Positions 47,325-56,711 of a DNA stretch of 64,000 nucleotides are shown piece after piece (within the stretch, counting starts at the first letter, position 1; every line of letters starts with the position of its first letter). The notes under the pieces are model-generated. The model was not told the DNA's origin. It made no database searches and saw nothing but the letters and a program-made list of their open reading frames with translations. This DNA is from MAG-121220-bin8 sp002700465 (GTDB taxonomy: Bacteria; Bacteroidota; Bacteroidia; Flavobacteriales; Flavobacteriaceae), in contig CALSTO010000001.1 in NCBI GenBank assembly GCA_943789295.1, positions 744,001 through 808,000 of the forward strand. Direction: 5' to 3'. The position numbers were made by a program, and so were the translations under genes.

Positions 47325-48143
47325 TTATTGATTTCCTAGAATTATTGGCAATCCATCTTTTCCACTTCCAATTACAATTACTTTTGAATTTGGAGACTCT
47401 GCTAATTTAGTAGTAGCTTCAATTCCTTTATCTCTTAAAATATTTGTAGTTAAAGAAGAATTTAAAATTCTATTTGCATCTGCTTTACCTTTAGCGTCAA
47501 TTCTAACTTTTTCTGCTTCTTTTCTAGCCGATTCAAGTTTAAATTCATATTCAAGAGACATTTGTTCTTGACTAAGTTTTCTTTCAATAGCTTGTTTAAT
47601 TGTATTAGGTAAAGTGACATCCCTAACTAAAACGTCATTGATTTGAACATATTGTTCTTCAACTCCTTTTTTTAATTCATCATAAATTTCACTTTCAATA
47701 GCATCTCTTTTTGTTGAATAAAGTTGTTCAGGTGTGTATCTACCAACAACACTTCTTGCTACTGCTCTAATGTTAGGGACTATTACAATATCCAAATAGT
47801 TTGATCCTTTAGTTTGATGCAATAACCCTAACTGATCAGCTTTTGGCTGATATAAAACTGAAACATCTAAAGATATTTCAAGACCATTAGAAGAAAGTAC
47901 TTGCATTTGACTTTCAAAAACTTCTTGTTGTTTTACATTGTATAAATAAACCTTGTTCCAAGGTAATATTAAGTGAAAACCTTCACCAAGTGCAGGTTCA
48001 TCAACAACAGTACCTTCACCAAAAGTTTTAAACAATACTCCAGCTTCACCATAACCTATGTTTACAGCTGATTTCATTAAACCTATAATTGAAAACATAA
48101 TTATAAGAACAACTGGCAATCCGATTTTATTAATTCTATCCAT
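47325..48143 (-). CDS. Prohibitin / SPFH (Band 7) family protein
   Basis: 272 residues. N-terminal membrane segment (GLPVVLIIMFSIIGLM), then the SPFH domain (GEAGVLFKTFGEGTVVDEPALGEGFH) and a C-terminal coiled-coil helix (KLSQEQMSLEYEFKLESARKEAEKVRIDA, positions about 190-220). Forms ring assemblies at membranes and is linked to protease FtsH in other bacteria. Lies upstream of his with its own frame end 35 bases before the his leader start. Confidence 0.9.
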   Translation of the reverse strand: MDRINKIGLPVVLIIMFSIIGLMKSAVNIGYGEAGVLFKTFGEGTVVDEPALGEGFHLILPWNKVYLYNVKQQEVFESQMQVLSSNGLEISLDVSVLYQPKADQLGLLHQTKGSNYLDIVIVPNIRAVARSVVGRYTPEQLYSTKRDAIESEIYDELKKGVEEQYVQINDVLVRDVTLPNTIKQAIERKLSQEQMSLEYEFKLESARKEAEKVRIDAKGKADANRILNSSLTTNILRDKGIEATTKLAESPNSKVIVIGSGKDGLPIILGNQ

Positions 48144-48175
48144 TTTATTAATTATTTAATTGATTATTTTATTTA

Positions 48176-48922
48176 TTAAGTTAACATTCCGCCATCAACA
48201 TTAATTACTTGACCTGTAATAAATGTAGAAAGATCAGATGACAAAAATAAGCAAAGATTTGCAACATCTTCAGGAGTTCCTCCTCTTTTTAATGGAATTC
48301 CGCTAATCCACTGATTAACAACGTCTTGATTTAATTTGTCTGTCATTTCTGTTTGTATAAATCCAGGTGCAATAACATTAGATCTAATATTTCTCGAACC
48401 AAGCTCCAAGGCAATTGACTTAGAAAACCCTATTATACCTGCTTTAGAAGCTGCATAATTAGATTGACCAGCATTTCCTTTTACTCCAACAATTGAACTT
48501 ATGTTTATTATACTACCTGACCTGTTTTTAAGAAATGTTCTTTGAGTAGCCTTTACCATGTTAAAAACAGATTTTAAATTTACTTCGATAACTTTATCAA
48601 AATCGTCTTCATTCATTCTCATCAGTAAGTTATCTTTTGTAATTCCAGCATTGTTTATTAAAACATCAATAGTTCCAAAATCTTTTATCACTTGATCAAC
48701 TAGGTTTTGTGAATCCTCAAAACTTGCTGCGTCACTTTGATAAGCTTTACAATTAGTTTCAAATTTTGACATCTCTTCAATCAATTCATTGGCTGAATCA
48801 ACGGATTTAGAATAAGTAAAAGCAATGTTTGCTCCGTGAGAAGCTAAAACTAGTGCTATACCTCTTCCAATTCCTCTGCTGGCTCCTGTGATAACAACTG
48901 TTTTATTTTCTAATAATTTCAT
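48176..48922 (-). CDS. fabG: 3-oxoacyl-ACP reductase
   Basis: NADPH-dependent short-chain dehydrogenase of fatty-acid elongation. 248 residues. TGASRGIGRGIALVLA (about 12-27), NNAG, catalytic S-Y-K as ISSIVG...YAASKAGIIGFS, VIAPGFIQTEMT and GQVINVDGGM at the end. 14 bases downstream of sucD. Confidence 0.94.
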   Translation of the reverse strand: MKLLENKTVVITGASRGIGRGIALVLASHGANIAFTYSKSVDSANELIEEMSKFETNCKAYQSDAASFEDSQNLVDQVIKDFGTIDVLINNAGITKDNLLMRMNEDDFDKVIEVNLKSVFNMVKATQRTFLKNRSGSIINISSIVGVKGNAGQSNYAASKAGIIGFSKSIALELGSRNIRSNVIAPGFIQTEMTDKLNQDVVNQWISGIPLKRGGTPEDVANLCLFLSSDLSTFITGQVINVDGGMLT

Positions 48923-48936
48923 TTTGTAAATTTTAA

Positions 48937-49806
48937 TTATAAAATTTCTGCTACTTTTTTTCCAATTTCAGCAGGTGAATCTACCACATAAATACCACAT
49001 TCTTTCATAACTTTTTTCTTAGCTTCAGCAGTATCTTCTGCTCCTCCAACGATAGCACCAGCATGACCCATTGTTCTTCCCTTTGGAGCAGTTTCTCCGG
49101 CAATAAAACCAACAATTGGTTTTTTATTTCCATTTTCAGCAACCCACTTGGCTGCGTCAGTTTCTAATTGCCCTCCAATTTCGCCTATCATAACAATACA
49201 ATCAGTATCCTCATCATTCATAAACAACTCAATTGCATCCTTTGTTGTGGTTCCAATTATTGGATCTCCACCAATTCCTACAGCAGTTGAAATACCTAGA
49301 CCCTGCTTAACAATTTGATCAGCAGCCTCGTAAGTTAAAGTTCCTGACTTTGAAACAAGTCCTACTCTACCCTTCTTAAATACAAAGCCTGGCATAATAC
49401 CTACTTTAGCCTCCTCAGGTGTTATTATTCCTGGACAATTAGGACCTATTAAAGTACAAGTTTTATTTTCTAAATATTGACTAACTCTTGTCATATCTGA
49501 CACAGGTATTCCCTCAGTAATGGCAATTATTGTTTGAACACCAGCGTCAGCTGCTTCCATAATTGCATCAGCTGCAAAACCAGCTGGGACAAAAATTATT
49601 GAAGTGTTTGCATCTGCATTTTTTACAGCTTCTGAAACGGTGTTAAATACAGGTTTATCTAAATGTGTTTGACCACCTTTTCCAGGTGTTACTCCCGCTA
49701 CTACGTTTGTTCCGTAACTTATCATTTGTTCAGCATGAAACGTACCTTCACTTCCAGTGAATCCTTGAACAACAATTTTAGAATTCTTGTTTACTATTAT
49801 ACTCAT
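48937..49806 (-). CDS. sucD: Succinyl-CoA ligase subunit alpha
   Basis: TCA-cycle step, succinyl-CoA to succinate with NTP synthesis. 289 residues. VQGFTGSEGTFHAEQM (CoA-binding), IGPNCPGIITP, KSGTLTYEA, and the phospho-His in TMGHAGAIVGG. sucC is not in this window. Confidence 0.97.
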   Translation of the reverse strand: MSIIVNKNSKIVVQGFTGSEGTFHAEQMISYGTNVVAGVTPGKGGQTHLDKPVFNTVSEAVKNADANTSIIFVPAGFAADAIMEAADAGVQTIIAITEGIPVSDMTRVSQYLENKTCTLIGPNCPGIITPEEAKVGIMPGFVFKKGRVGLVSKSGTLTYEAADQIVKQGLGISTAVGIGGDPIIGTTTKDAIELFMNDEDTDCIVMIGEIGGQLETDAAKWVAENGNKKPIVGFIAGETAPKGRTMGHAGAIVGGAEDTAEAKKKVMKECGIYVVDSPAEIGKKVAEIL

Positions 49807-49814
49807 AAATTATT

Positions 49815-50381
49815 TTAATTTTTAACTCTTTCTATATAAGAGCCTTTTTCTGGATCTATTTTTATTTTATCTCCTTCATTTATAAATAAAGGAACATTGA
49901 TTTTAGCACCTGTTTCTAAAATTGCAGGTTTAGTTGCATTTGTAGCCGTATTACCTTTTACACCTGGCTCAGTTGATGAAATTTCTAAAATTACATTTTG
50001 AGGCATTTCAACTGAAAGAGTTGTACCATCCTCAGTGTTGATTAAAACAGTAACAATTTCTCCCTCTTTTAAAAATTGAGAAGAATCAAGTATCACTTCT
50101 TGAACAGTTATCTGATTGTAATCATCAACATTCATAAAATGATATGTTTCAGCATCTTTATATAAATATTGATATTTTTTAGTTTCCACTCTTACATCAT
50201 CAATTTTATGGCCCGCAGAAAATGTATTATCAATTACTTTTCCATTGGTTACACTTTTTAATTTAGTTCTAACAAAGGCAGGACCTTTTCCTGGTTTCAC
50301 ATGTAAAAATTCAATAATTTTATAAATATCATTATTATATTTTATACATAGACCTTTTCTAATATCTGATGATGATGCCAT
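49815..50381 (-). CDS. efp: Elongation factor P
   Basis: Relieves ribosome stalling at polyproline. 188 residues, three domains. The modifiable loop is HVKPGKGPAFVRTKL with Lys at about position 32. C-terminal KINVPLFINEGDKIKIDPEKGSYIERV is standard. Note the nearby lipoprotein at 29.6 kb with a PPPP run, a typical EF-P client motif. 2-base gap to lpxA. Confidence 0.97.
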   Translation of the reverse strand: MASSSDIRKGLCIKYNNDIYKIIEFLHVKPGKGPAFVRTKLKSVTNGKVIDNTFSAGHKIDDVRVETKKYQYLYKDAETYHFMNVDDYNQITVQEVILDSSQFLKEGEIVTVLINTEDGTTLSVEMPQNVILEISSTEPGVKGNTATNATKPAILETGAKINVPLFINEGDKIKIDPEKGSYIERVKN

Positions 50382-50383
50382 AA

Positions 50384-51166
50384 TTAATTTTTAAAATATC
50401 CTTTCATTATTCCTCTTTGAGAATTTTTAATGAATTGAAGAATTTCATCTCTTTCTTTTGTTGCTTCCATTTCACCCTCCATAATAGCAACAGCTTGAGT
50501 ATTATTATATCTTTTTTGGTAAAGTGTTCTATACATTGACTGTATTTCCATTATTACCTTACTATCAAATCCCCTTCTTCTTAAACCAACAGAATTTATT
50601 CCAACATATGAAAGTGGTTCTCTTGCAGCTTTTACAAAAGGAGGCACATCTTTTCTAACTAAAGAACCTCCAGCAACAAAAGCATGATTTCCAATTGAAC
50701 AAAACTGATGAACAGCAACCATACCAGCAAGGATAACGTGAGTTCCCACAGTAACATGTCCAGCTAAAGTTGAGTTGTTTGAAAAAATGCAATTATCACC
50801 AATAAAACAATCGTGTGCAACATGTGAATAGGCCATTATTAGACAATCTTTACCAATTTTAGTTTTATTTCTATCAGATGTTCCTCTGTTAATTGTAACA
50901 CACTCTCTAAGTGTTGTATTATCACCAATTTCAGCTGTAGTCTCTTCACCTTTAAACTTTAAATCTTGAGGAACTGCTGATATTACAGATCCTGGAAATA
51001 TTGAAACATTCTTTCCAATTCGAGCTCCACTCATAATAGTTACATTGGAACCGATCCAAGATCCTTCTCCGATAACAACATTTTTGTCAATAGATGAGAA
51101 AGGTTCTATTACTACATTTTTTGCAATTTTTGCTCCGGGATGTATATATGATAACGGTTGATACAT
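50384..51166 (-). CDS. lpxA: UDP-N-acetylglucosamine acyltransferase
   Basis: First step of lipid A synthesis. 260 residues, left-handed beta-helix of hexapeptide repeats (AKNVVIEPFSSIDKNVVIG). Catalytic His region YSHVAHDCFIGD (about 117), HQFCSIGNHAFVAGGS and a helical C-terminus with VGLRRRGF. Shares base 51166 with the lpxC-fabZ stop (TAATG). Confidence 0.96.
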   Translation of the reverse strand: MYQPLSYIHPGAKIAKNVVIEPFSSIDKNVVIGEGSWIGSNVTIMSGARIGKNVSIFPGSVISAVPQDLKFKGEETTAEIGDNTTLRECVTINRGTSDRNKTKIGKDCLIMAYSHVAHDCFIGDNCIFSNNSTLAGHVTVGTHVILAGMVAVHQFCSIGNHAFVAGGSLVRKDVPPFVKAAREPLSYVGINSVGLRRRGFDSKVIMEIQSMYRTLYQKRYNNTQAVAIMEGEMEATKERDEILQFIKNSQRGIMKGYFKN

Positions 51167-52560
51167 TATGCTTCAGTTTTTCTTATTATTCTAGCTAGTA
51201 ATTCTGCCTCACTTGTTAACTTACCCTCAACAAATGCCTGACCTTTCATATGCATTATTCCTCTTCTAATTGGAGACAATAATTCTAATTTAAAAATTAG
51301 AGTATCTCCAGGTACAACTGGGTATTTAAATTTTGCATTATCAATTTTAGCGAAAAAAGTCAAATAATTTTCAGGGTCTGGAACATTATTTAGAAATAAA
51401 ACTCCTCCAGCTTGTGCCATTGCTTCTATTTGAAGGACTCCTGGCATTATTGGTTTTCCAGGGAAATGACCCTTAAAAAAATCTTCATTCATTGTAACAT
51501 TTTTTTGGGCAATAATATGATTTTCTGAAATTTCTAATATATTATCAACCAATAAAAAAGGAGGTCTGTGAGGTAATACTTTCATTATTTGATTTACATC
51601 CATTACCGGAGGCTTACTCATATCAACTTTTGGAACTTCATTTCTTTTTTCATTTTTAATTATAGATGAAAGTTTTTTTCCAAACATCGTATTGACATAA
51701 TGACCAGGTTTATTAGCAATTACTTTTCCTCTTATTCTTGTTCCAACTAAAGCTAAGTCTCCTATAACATCAAGTAATTTGTGTCTTGCCGCTTCATTTG
51801 GATAATGTAGAGTTAAATTATCAAGTATTCCATTAGACTTTACTGAAATCTTATCCTTATTAAAAGCTTTTTTTAATTTTTCCATTGTCTTTTCTGACAA
51901 TTCTTTATCAACATAGACTATAGCATTATTTAAATCTCCTCCTTTAATAAGACCATTTTCAAGAAGCATTTCTATTTCATGTAAAAAACTAAATGTTCTA
52001 GCTTCAGCGAATTGATCTTTAAATTCTGATAATCTTTTCATTGTAGCATTTTGAGTACCTAAAATTTTAGTACCAAAATCAACCATAGTAGTAACTTCGT
52101 AATACTTTGAAGGGATAATCGTTATATCACTTCCTGTTTCCTCATCGTAATAAGAAATTACATCCTTAACTATATATTCATTTCTTTCTTTGTTTTGTTC
52201 CTTAATCCCAGCTTTTGTAATTGCTTCTACAAAATATTTGGAAGAACCATCCATTATTGGAGGTTCAGAAGCGTCAATTTCTATTAAAACATTATCAACT
52301 TCCATTCCAACTAGAGCAGCTAAAACATGTTCTGACGTTTGAATATTAACACCATTCTTTTCTAATGTAGTCCCTCTTTTTGTGCTTACAACGTAATTTA
52401 CATCAGCTTCAATGATTGGTTTTTCTGGAAGGTCAGTTCTACAAAATGCATAGCCAAAATCTTCTTCTGCAGGTTTAAAAGTTAAATTAACTTCATTTCC
52501 CGAATGAAGACCAACACCTTTTAGTGAAATAGACTTTGAGATTGTACGTTGTTTACTCAT
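51166..52560 (-). CDS. lpxC: LpxC-FabZ bifunctional protein
   Basis: 464 residues. N-terminal UDP-3-O-acyl-GlcNAc deacetylase (about 1-300): GVGLHSGNEVNLTFKPA, zinc His in TSEHVLAALVGMEVDN and in ARHKLLDVIGDLAL. C-terminal 3-hydroxyacyl-ACP dehydratase FabZ (about 325-464): LPHRPPFLLVDNI, catalytic GHFPGKPIMPGVLQIEAMAQ. The fusion is typical of Bacteroidota and couples lipid A and fatty-acid flux. TAATG-coupled on both sides. Confidence 0.97.
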   Translation of the reverse strand: MSKQRTISKSISLKGVGLHSGNEVNLTFKPAEEDFGYAFCRTDLPEKPIIEADVNYVVSTKRGTTLEKNGVNIQTSEHVLAALVGMEVDNVLIEIDASEPPIMDGSSKYFVEAITKAGIKEQNKERNEYIVKDVISYYDEETGSDITIIPSKYYEVTTMVDFGTKILGTQNATMKRLSEFKDQFAEARTFSFLHEIEMLLENGLIKGGDLNNAIVYVDKELSEKTMEKLKKAFNKDKISVKSNGILDNLTLHYPNEAARHKLLDVIGDLALVGTRIRGKVIANKPGHYVNTMFGKKLSSIIKNEKRNEVPKVDMSKPPVMDVNQIMKVLPHRPPFLLVDNILEISENHIIAQKNVTMNEDFFKGHFPGKPIMPGVLQIEAMAQAGGVLFLNNVPDPENYLTFFAKIDNAKFKYPVVPGDTLIFKLELLSPIRRGIMHMKGQAFVEGKLTSEAELLARIIRKTEA

Positions 52561-53579
52561 TATGTAGTTTTTTTAAAAAGATCATTTAGTTTACTCATTA
52601 TTTTTGGTAAATTTTTAAAATGAACATATGATTTATTATAATCTAAATAATTAAAAGCTGGCATCCCCATAACAGTTGTATCAGAGGGTATATTTTTCAT
52701 TACACCAGACTGAGCTTGGACCATTACCCTATCACCAATCTTTAAGTGACCGGAAATACCTGCTTGACCACCAATCATACAATTTTTACCTATTGTAGTT
52801 GACCCTGCAATACCAACACAAGCAGCTATTACAGTACTTTCGCCAATCTCCACATTGTGAGCTACCTGAACTAAATTATCAATTTTTACGCCTTTTTTTA
52901 TTAAAGTAGAACCTAAAGTAGCTTTATCAACAGTACAATTAGCTCCAATTTCAACATTATCTTTAATTATAACGTTTCCATTATGTATAACCTTTAATTG
53001 ATTGCCATCTTTATCTAGATTAAATCCAAATCCATCGGATCCAATCACCGTACCTGAATGAATTATGCAATTATTTCCAATAACTGAGTTACTGTATATT
53101 TTAACACCGGGATAAATAATAGTATTACTACCTAAACTAACATTTTCTCCAATAAAAACTTGTGAATAAATTTTAGAATTCTCTCCAATATCTGAATCTT
53201 TTTCACATACAGAAAAAGACCCTACATAAACATTAGCACCAATTGAAACGCTGTCATCAATTAAAGATGTTTTATCAATACCAACTCTGTTAGAAGATTG
53301 ATTTGCAAATAAATCTAATAATTTAGAAAATGCTTCATTTGGATCCTCAACCCTTATTAAAGTCTTTGTTAAGTTTTGATCGGAAACGAAACTTTTATTT
53401 ACAATAACAATTGAAGATTTCGATGAATTAATAAATTTATTATACTTAGGGTTGCCTAAAAATGACAATGAGCCTTCTTTTCCGTTTTCAATCTTAGCTA
53501 AACTGTCGATTAAAACCTGATCATTCCCCTCAACATTACCACTAACAATTTCAGCTACCTGATATGCTTTTAACTTCAT
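52560..53579 (-). CDS. lpxD: UDP-3-O-(3-hydroxyacyl)glucosamine N-acyltransferase
   Basis: Third lipid A step. About 339 residues from ATG 53579; the upstream TTG at 53603 would lie across the -7 box, so ATG is preferred. N-terminal uridine-binding domain (KLKAYQVAEIVSG) followed by hexapeptide repeats with VIGSDGFGFNLDKDG, QVAHNVEIGESTVIA (catalytic His) and GGQAGISGHLKIGD. First gene of the lpx run. Confidence 0.95.
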   Translation of the reverse strand: MKLKAYQVAEIVSGNVEGNDQVLIDSLAKIENGKEGSLSFLGNPKYNKFINSSKSSIVIVNKSFVSDQNLTKTLIRVEDPNEAFSKLLDLFANQSSNRVGIDKTSLIDDSVSIGANVYVGSFSVCEKDSDIGENSKIYSQVFIGENVSLGSNTIIYPGVKIYSNSVIGNNCIIHSGTVIGSDGFGFNLDKDGNQLKVIHNGNVIIKDNVEIGANCTVDKATLGSTLIKKGVKIDNLVQVAHNVEIGESTVIAACVGIAGSTTIGKNCMIGGQAGISGHLKIGDRVMVQAQSGVMKNIPSDTTVMGMPAFNYLDYNKSYVHFKNLPKIMSKLNDLFKKTT

Positions 53580-53584
53580 CGTCG

Positions 53585-53592
53585 CAAAAGTA
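53585..53592 (-). promoter_or_regulatory. Putative -7 box (TACTTTTG) of lpxD
   Basis: Minus-strand TACTTTTG fits TAnnTTTG and ends 5 bases before the lpxD ATG. Predicts a near-leaderless transcript for the lpx-efp-sucD-fabG run. Confidence 0.45.
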
Positions 53593-53675
53593 TGAAAAAT
53601 CAATTAAATTTGGTTTAATATGGTAAAACAATAAATAAGTGTCTTATTTTTGAGTTTTTAAAAATTGAAACTATT

Positions 53676-54089
53676 TTGGAATTAAATTATGGAATTGAGG
53701 AAATTAAAGAAGTGAGTGATTTTATATTGCAAAATACAGATGGAAAAATACTACTTGTTTGTGGAGATGTTGGTTCAGGTAAAACAACATTAATTAAAGA
53801 AATTTGCAAACAACTAAAAGTAACTGATAAAGTTAGTAGCCCGACTTACACACTAATAAATGAATACGCATGTAATGACGGATTAGTGATTCATATGGAC
53901 CTTTATAGAGTTGAAAATAGTGAGGATATAAATGATTTAGGTCTTTTTGAATATTTTGATAACAAATTCATTATAATTGAATGGCCAGAACTTATAATGA
54001 CTGATTTGGACATCAATCACACAATACTAAAAATTGATTTCATAAATACTAATAAGCGTAAAATTAATTTAACAAATATAACTGTATGA
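53676..54089 (+). CDS. tsaE: tRNA threonylcarbamoyladenosine biosynthesis ATPase TsaE
   Basis: ATPase partner of TsaB/TsaD for t6A37 of tRNA. 137 residues. Walker A GDVGSGKTTLIKEIC (about 33-47), SSPTYTLINEY, HMDLYRVE and IIEWPELI. Start is TTG at 53676; no in-frame ATG is available. Stop overlaps the next ATG (ATGA). Confidence 0.92.
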   Translation: MELNYGIEEIKEVSDFILQNTDGKILLVCGDVGSGKTTLIKEICKQLKVTDKVSSPTYTLINEYACNDGLVIHMDLYRVENSEDINDLGLFEYFDNKFIIIEWPELIMTDLDINHTILKIDFINTNKRKINLTNITV

Positions 54090-54409
54090 GTTTTTTAAAG
54101 AGATTATATTTTTTCCTTTTCGGTTTAAGTATTGGAATTATTATTTTAATTTTTATTACCAATAAAAAAGACACTAGATTTAATTACATGCCTAATAAAA
54201 GGGTTTTAAACGATATTTATAAAAAGAATTGGATTTTCAATAATGAAGACAATTCTTTTTCAAAAGATATTTTTTTTAAAGAATATGATGTAAATTTTTC
54301 AAAAAGTAATACAAAAATTGACACTTGTAAAGTTTATTATATTGAAGGTAAAAAGAAGTCATTTGTTGTTAAAAACTGTGCTAAAAATGCATATTTTTCT
54401 GAAAAATAA
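54086..54409 (+). CDS. DUF4258-like membrane-anchored protein
   Basis: 107 residues. N-terminal helix (YFFLFGLSIGIIILIFI), then KDTRFNYMPNKRVLNDI and a C-terminal strand domain with IDTCKVYYIEGKKK, a layout I know from flavobacterial DUF4258 proteins. Translationally coupled to tsaE. Convergent with proline dehydrogenase, 1 base between stops. Confidence 0.65.
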   Translation: MSFLKRLYFFLFGLSIGIIILIFITNKKDTRFNYMPNKRVLNDIYKKNWIFNNEDNSFSKDIFFKEYDVNFSKSNTKIDTCKVYYIEGKKKSFVVKNCAKNAYFSEK

Positions 54410-54410
54410 A

Positions 54411-55580
54411 TTATAATAAAGCTCTTCTTTTTCTTTCCTTTAAAATCAGTTGTAATTCTCTTCCAGTTTGACCTTGTACTGAAGTGTTTTCTTCAGCTCT
54501 TCTAATTAAATATGGCATTAAATTTTTTACAGATCCAAAAGGTAATATTTTAAAAGTGTTGTAATTCTTTGAGGCTAAATTAAAAGAAATATTATCACTC
54601 ATCCCATAAAGCTGACCAAACCATATTTTGTTATCATTACTTTTTAATTTTTTAGACTCCATCATATTCATAACTTTTAAAATTGAATCTTCATTGTGAG
54701 AAGCACAGACAAATGAAATTCTGTTCAAATTATTAAAAACAAAATCTAAACCTGAATTAAAATTTTTATCTGTGTCGTCTTTAGAATCACATATTGGAGA
54801 TTCAACATTCATTGATACAGCTAAATTTCTTTCTTTTTCCATGTAAGCACCCCTAACTAGCTTTAATCCAAATATTACTCCATCGTTCAATTGATTAGAA
54901 ATCATTTCACCTAAGTAGCTTAACCTATCTTTTCTGTACATCTGAACAGTATTATATACAATTGGAGAAGTAAGATTGTACTTACGCATCATTTTAATTG
55001 CTAATTCATCAATTGCGTTTTGAACTTCAACTTCTTCAGCATCAATTAAAATTTTTATATTTTGTTTAAAAGCCTTGGAACAAACCTTGTCAAATCTTTG
55101 AATAACTCTGTTCCAAGAATCATTTTCTAATTCATTTAACTTTTCGAATTTTGACACTTTTTTAAACAAATCTGTACTTCCTAAACAAGTAGGTTTAAAA
55201 ACGGCAAATGGGATTTCTTTTCTATTTTTCGCAAATTCAATTATAGATGTTTTTTTTCTCAAACAATCATCAAATTCCTTTTCTGAATTAAAACCTTCAG
55301 TGGAAAAATCTAATACAGAATAAACATTTTTTATAAACATTTTATTAATTACTGGAATACAATCTTCTTCACTTACGCCCCCGCAAAAATGATCAAATAC
55401 AGTTGCTTTAATGATTGGAGTTACAGGAAGGTGAAATTTTAAAGCAAAGTTTGTTAAAGAAGTGCTTAATTTAACAAAAGTGCTGTTACCTATAATTTTA
55501 AAAAGAAAAAATGCTCTGTTTAGTTCAAAATTACTTTTCAAAGAAAAAGCTTCTTTAGTATCAGAAAATAGATTATTCAA
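54411..55580 (-). CDS. Proline dehydrogenase (FAD)
   Basis: Oxidises proline to pyrroline-5-carboxylate, electrons to quinone. 389 residues, monofunctional PRODH barrel. Late motifs: LVRGAYMEKERNLA, SHNEDSI, YGMSDNISF and PFGSVKNLMPYLIRRAEEN. Start is TTG at 55580; the nearby ATG (55586) is out of frame and upstream codons hit a stop. N-terminus FSDTKEAFSLKSNFELNRAF matches the flavobacterial type. Confidence 0.93.
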   Translation of the reverse strand: MNNLFSDTKEAFSLKSNFELNRAFFLFKIIGNSTFVKLSTSLTNFALKFHLPVTPIIKATVFDHFCGGVSEEDCIPVINKMFIKNVYSVLDFSTEGFNSEKEFDDCLRKKTSIIEFAKNRKEIPFAVFKPTCLGSTDLFKKVSKFEKLNELENDSWNRVIQRFDKVCSKAFKQNIKILIDAEEVEVQNAIDELAIKMMRKYNLTSPIVYNTVQMYRKDRLSYLGEMISNQLNDGVIFGLKLVRGAYMEKERNLAVSMNVESPICDSKDDTDKNFNSGLDFVFNNLNRISFVCASHNEDSILKVMNMMESKKLKSNDNKIWFGQLYGMSDNISFNLASKNYNTFKILPFGSVKNLMPYLIRRAEENTSVQGQTGRELQLILKERKRRALL

Positions 55581-55655
55581 ATCATTAAAATTTTAAACTA
55601 ATTTACATAGTTTTTTTAAAAAAAAAATATGTTATTTTGTAGAGTATAAATTTAT

Positions 55656-56711
55656 ATGAATAAAGAAATTTTATCAGACAGTTACTCTGTTTTTTTTAAG
55701 AAAAATGGATTTGATAATTTATCAAATCATTTAAGGAATAAAAATTATTCTAAAATTTTTATTCATGTTGACAATAACACCAAACAATATTGTCTTGATT
55801 TATTTCTTAACAAAATACATATCAGTAATTATGATTTAATTGAGTCGTGTGATGGTGAAGAAAATAAAAATATTGAATCATGCTTAAAACTATGGCAAAC
55901 AATATCGGACAAAGGAGGAGATAGAAACAGTTTAATTATAAATCTTGGAGGTGGAGTTGTTTCAGATATGGGTGGCTTTGTAGCAAGTACTTATAAAAGA
56001 GGAATTAATTACATAAATGTTCCTACCACTCTACTGTCTATGGTTGATGCTTCAGTGGGTGGAAAAACTGGAATTGATTTTGGAACTCTTAAAAATCAAA
56101 TAGGTACTTTTTATGATCCCAAAATGGTTGTGATTGATCCTGAATTTTTAAACACATTAGAAAAAAATGAAATTTCAAGTGGATACGCTGAAATATTTAA
56201 ACATTCATTAATTTACGATTCTACAGCCTATAATCAGTTAATTAATAATGACAAACCCTTATATGATCTAAAAACAATATACAGTTCTATTTTAACAAAA
56301 AATAAAATTGTTTTAATTGACAAAAAGGAACAAAAGGAAAGAAAGTCATTAAACTATGGCCATACTTTGGGTCATGCAATCGAATCTTATTTCTTAAATT
56401 CCGATAACAAATTACTTCATGGTGAAGCAGTTTCTATTGGGATAGTTTTAGCAAGTTTTTTATCCAATAAATTATTCAATTTCTCAATTGAACATGTCAA
56501 TTCAATAAAGAATCACATTAATTGTGTTTATAAAAAAATTGAAATAAATGATGATCAGATTAATAGCATAATAGATTTATTAATTCATGATAAAAAAAAT
56601 AGCCATGGAAAAATAAATTTCATTTTGCTTAAAGATATAGCTAAACCTGTTTATGATGTTCAGGTCAAAACTGAACTCATAAAAGAATCTTTTAAATATT
56701 ATTTAAGCTGA
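55656..56711 (+). CDS. aroB: 3-dehydroquinate synthase
   Basis: Second step of the shikimate pathway. 351 residues. NAD loop GGGVVSDMGGFVASTYKRG, NVPTTLLSMVDASVGGKTGID, zinc ligands in SGYAEIFKHS, NYGHTLGHAIES and LLHGEAVSIGI. Divergent from proline dehydrogenase; 9-base convergent overlap with ppc. Confidence 0.96.
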   Translation: MNKEILSDSYSVFFKKNGFDNLSNHLRNKNYSKIFIHVDNNTKQYCLDLFLNKIHISNYDLIESCDGEENKNIESCLKLWQTISDKGGDRNSLIINLGGGVVSDMGGFVASTYKRGINYINVPTTLLSMVDASVGGKTGIDFGTLKNQIGTFYDPKMVVIDPEFLNTLEKNEISSGYAEIFKHSLIYDSTAYNQLINNDKPLYDLKTIYSSILTKNKIVLIDKKEQKERKSLNYGHTLGHAIESYFLNSDNKLLHGEAVSIGIVLASFLSNKLFNFSIEHVNSIKNHINCVYKKIEINDDQINSIIDLLIHDKKNSHGKINFILLKDIAKPVYDVQVKTELIKESFKYYLS

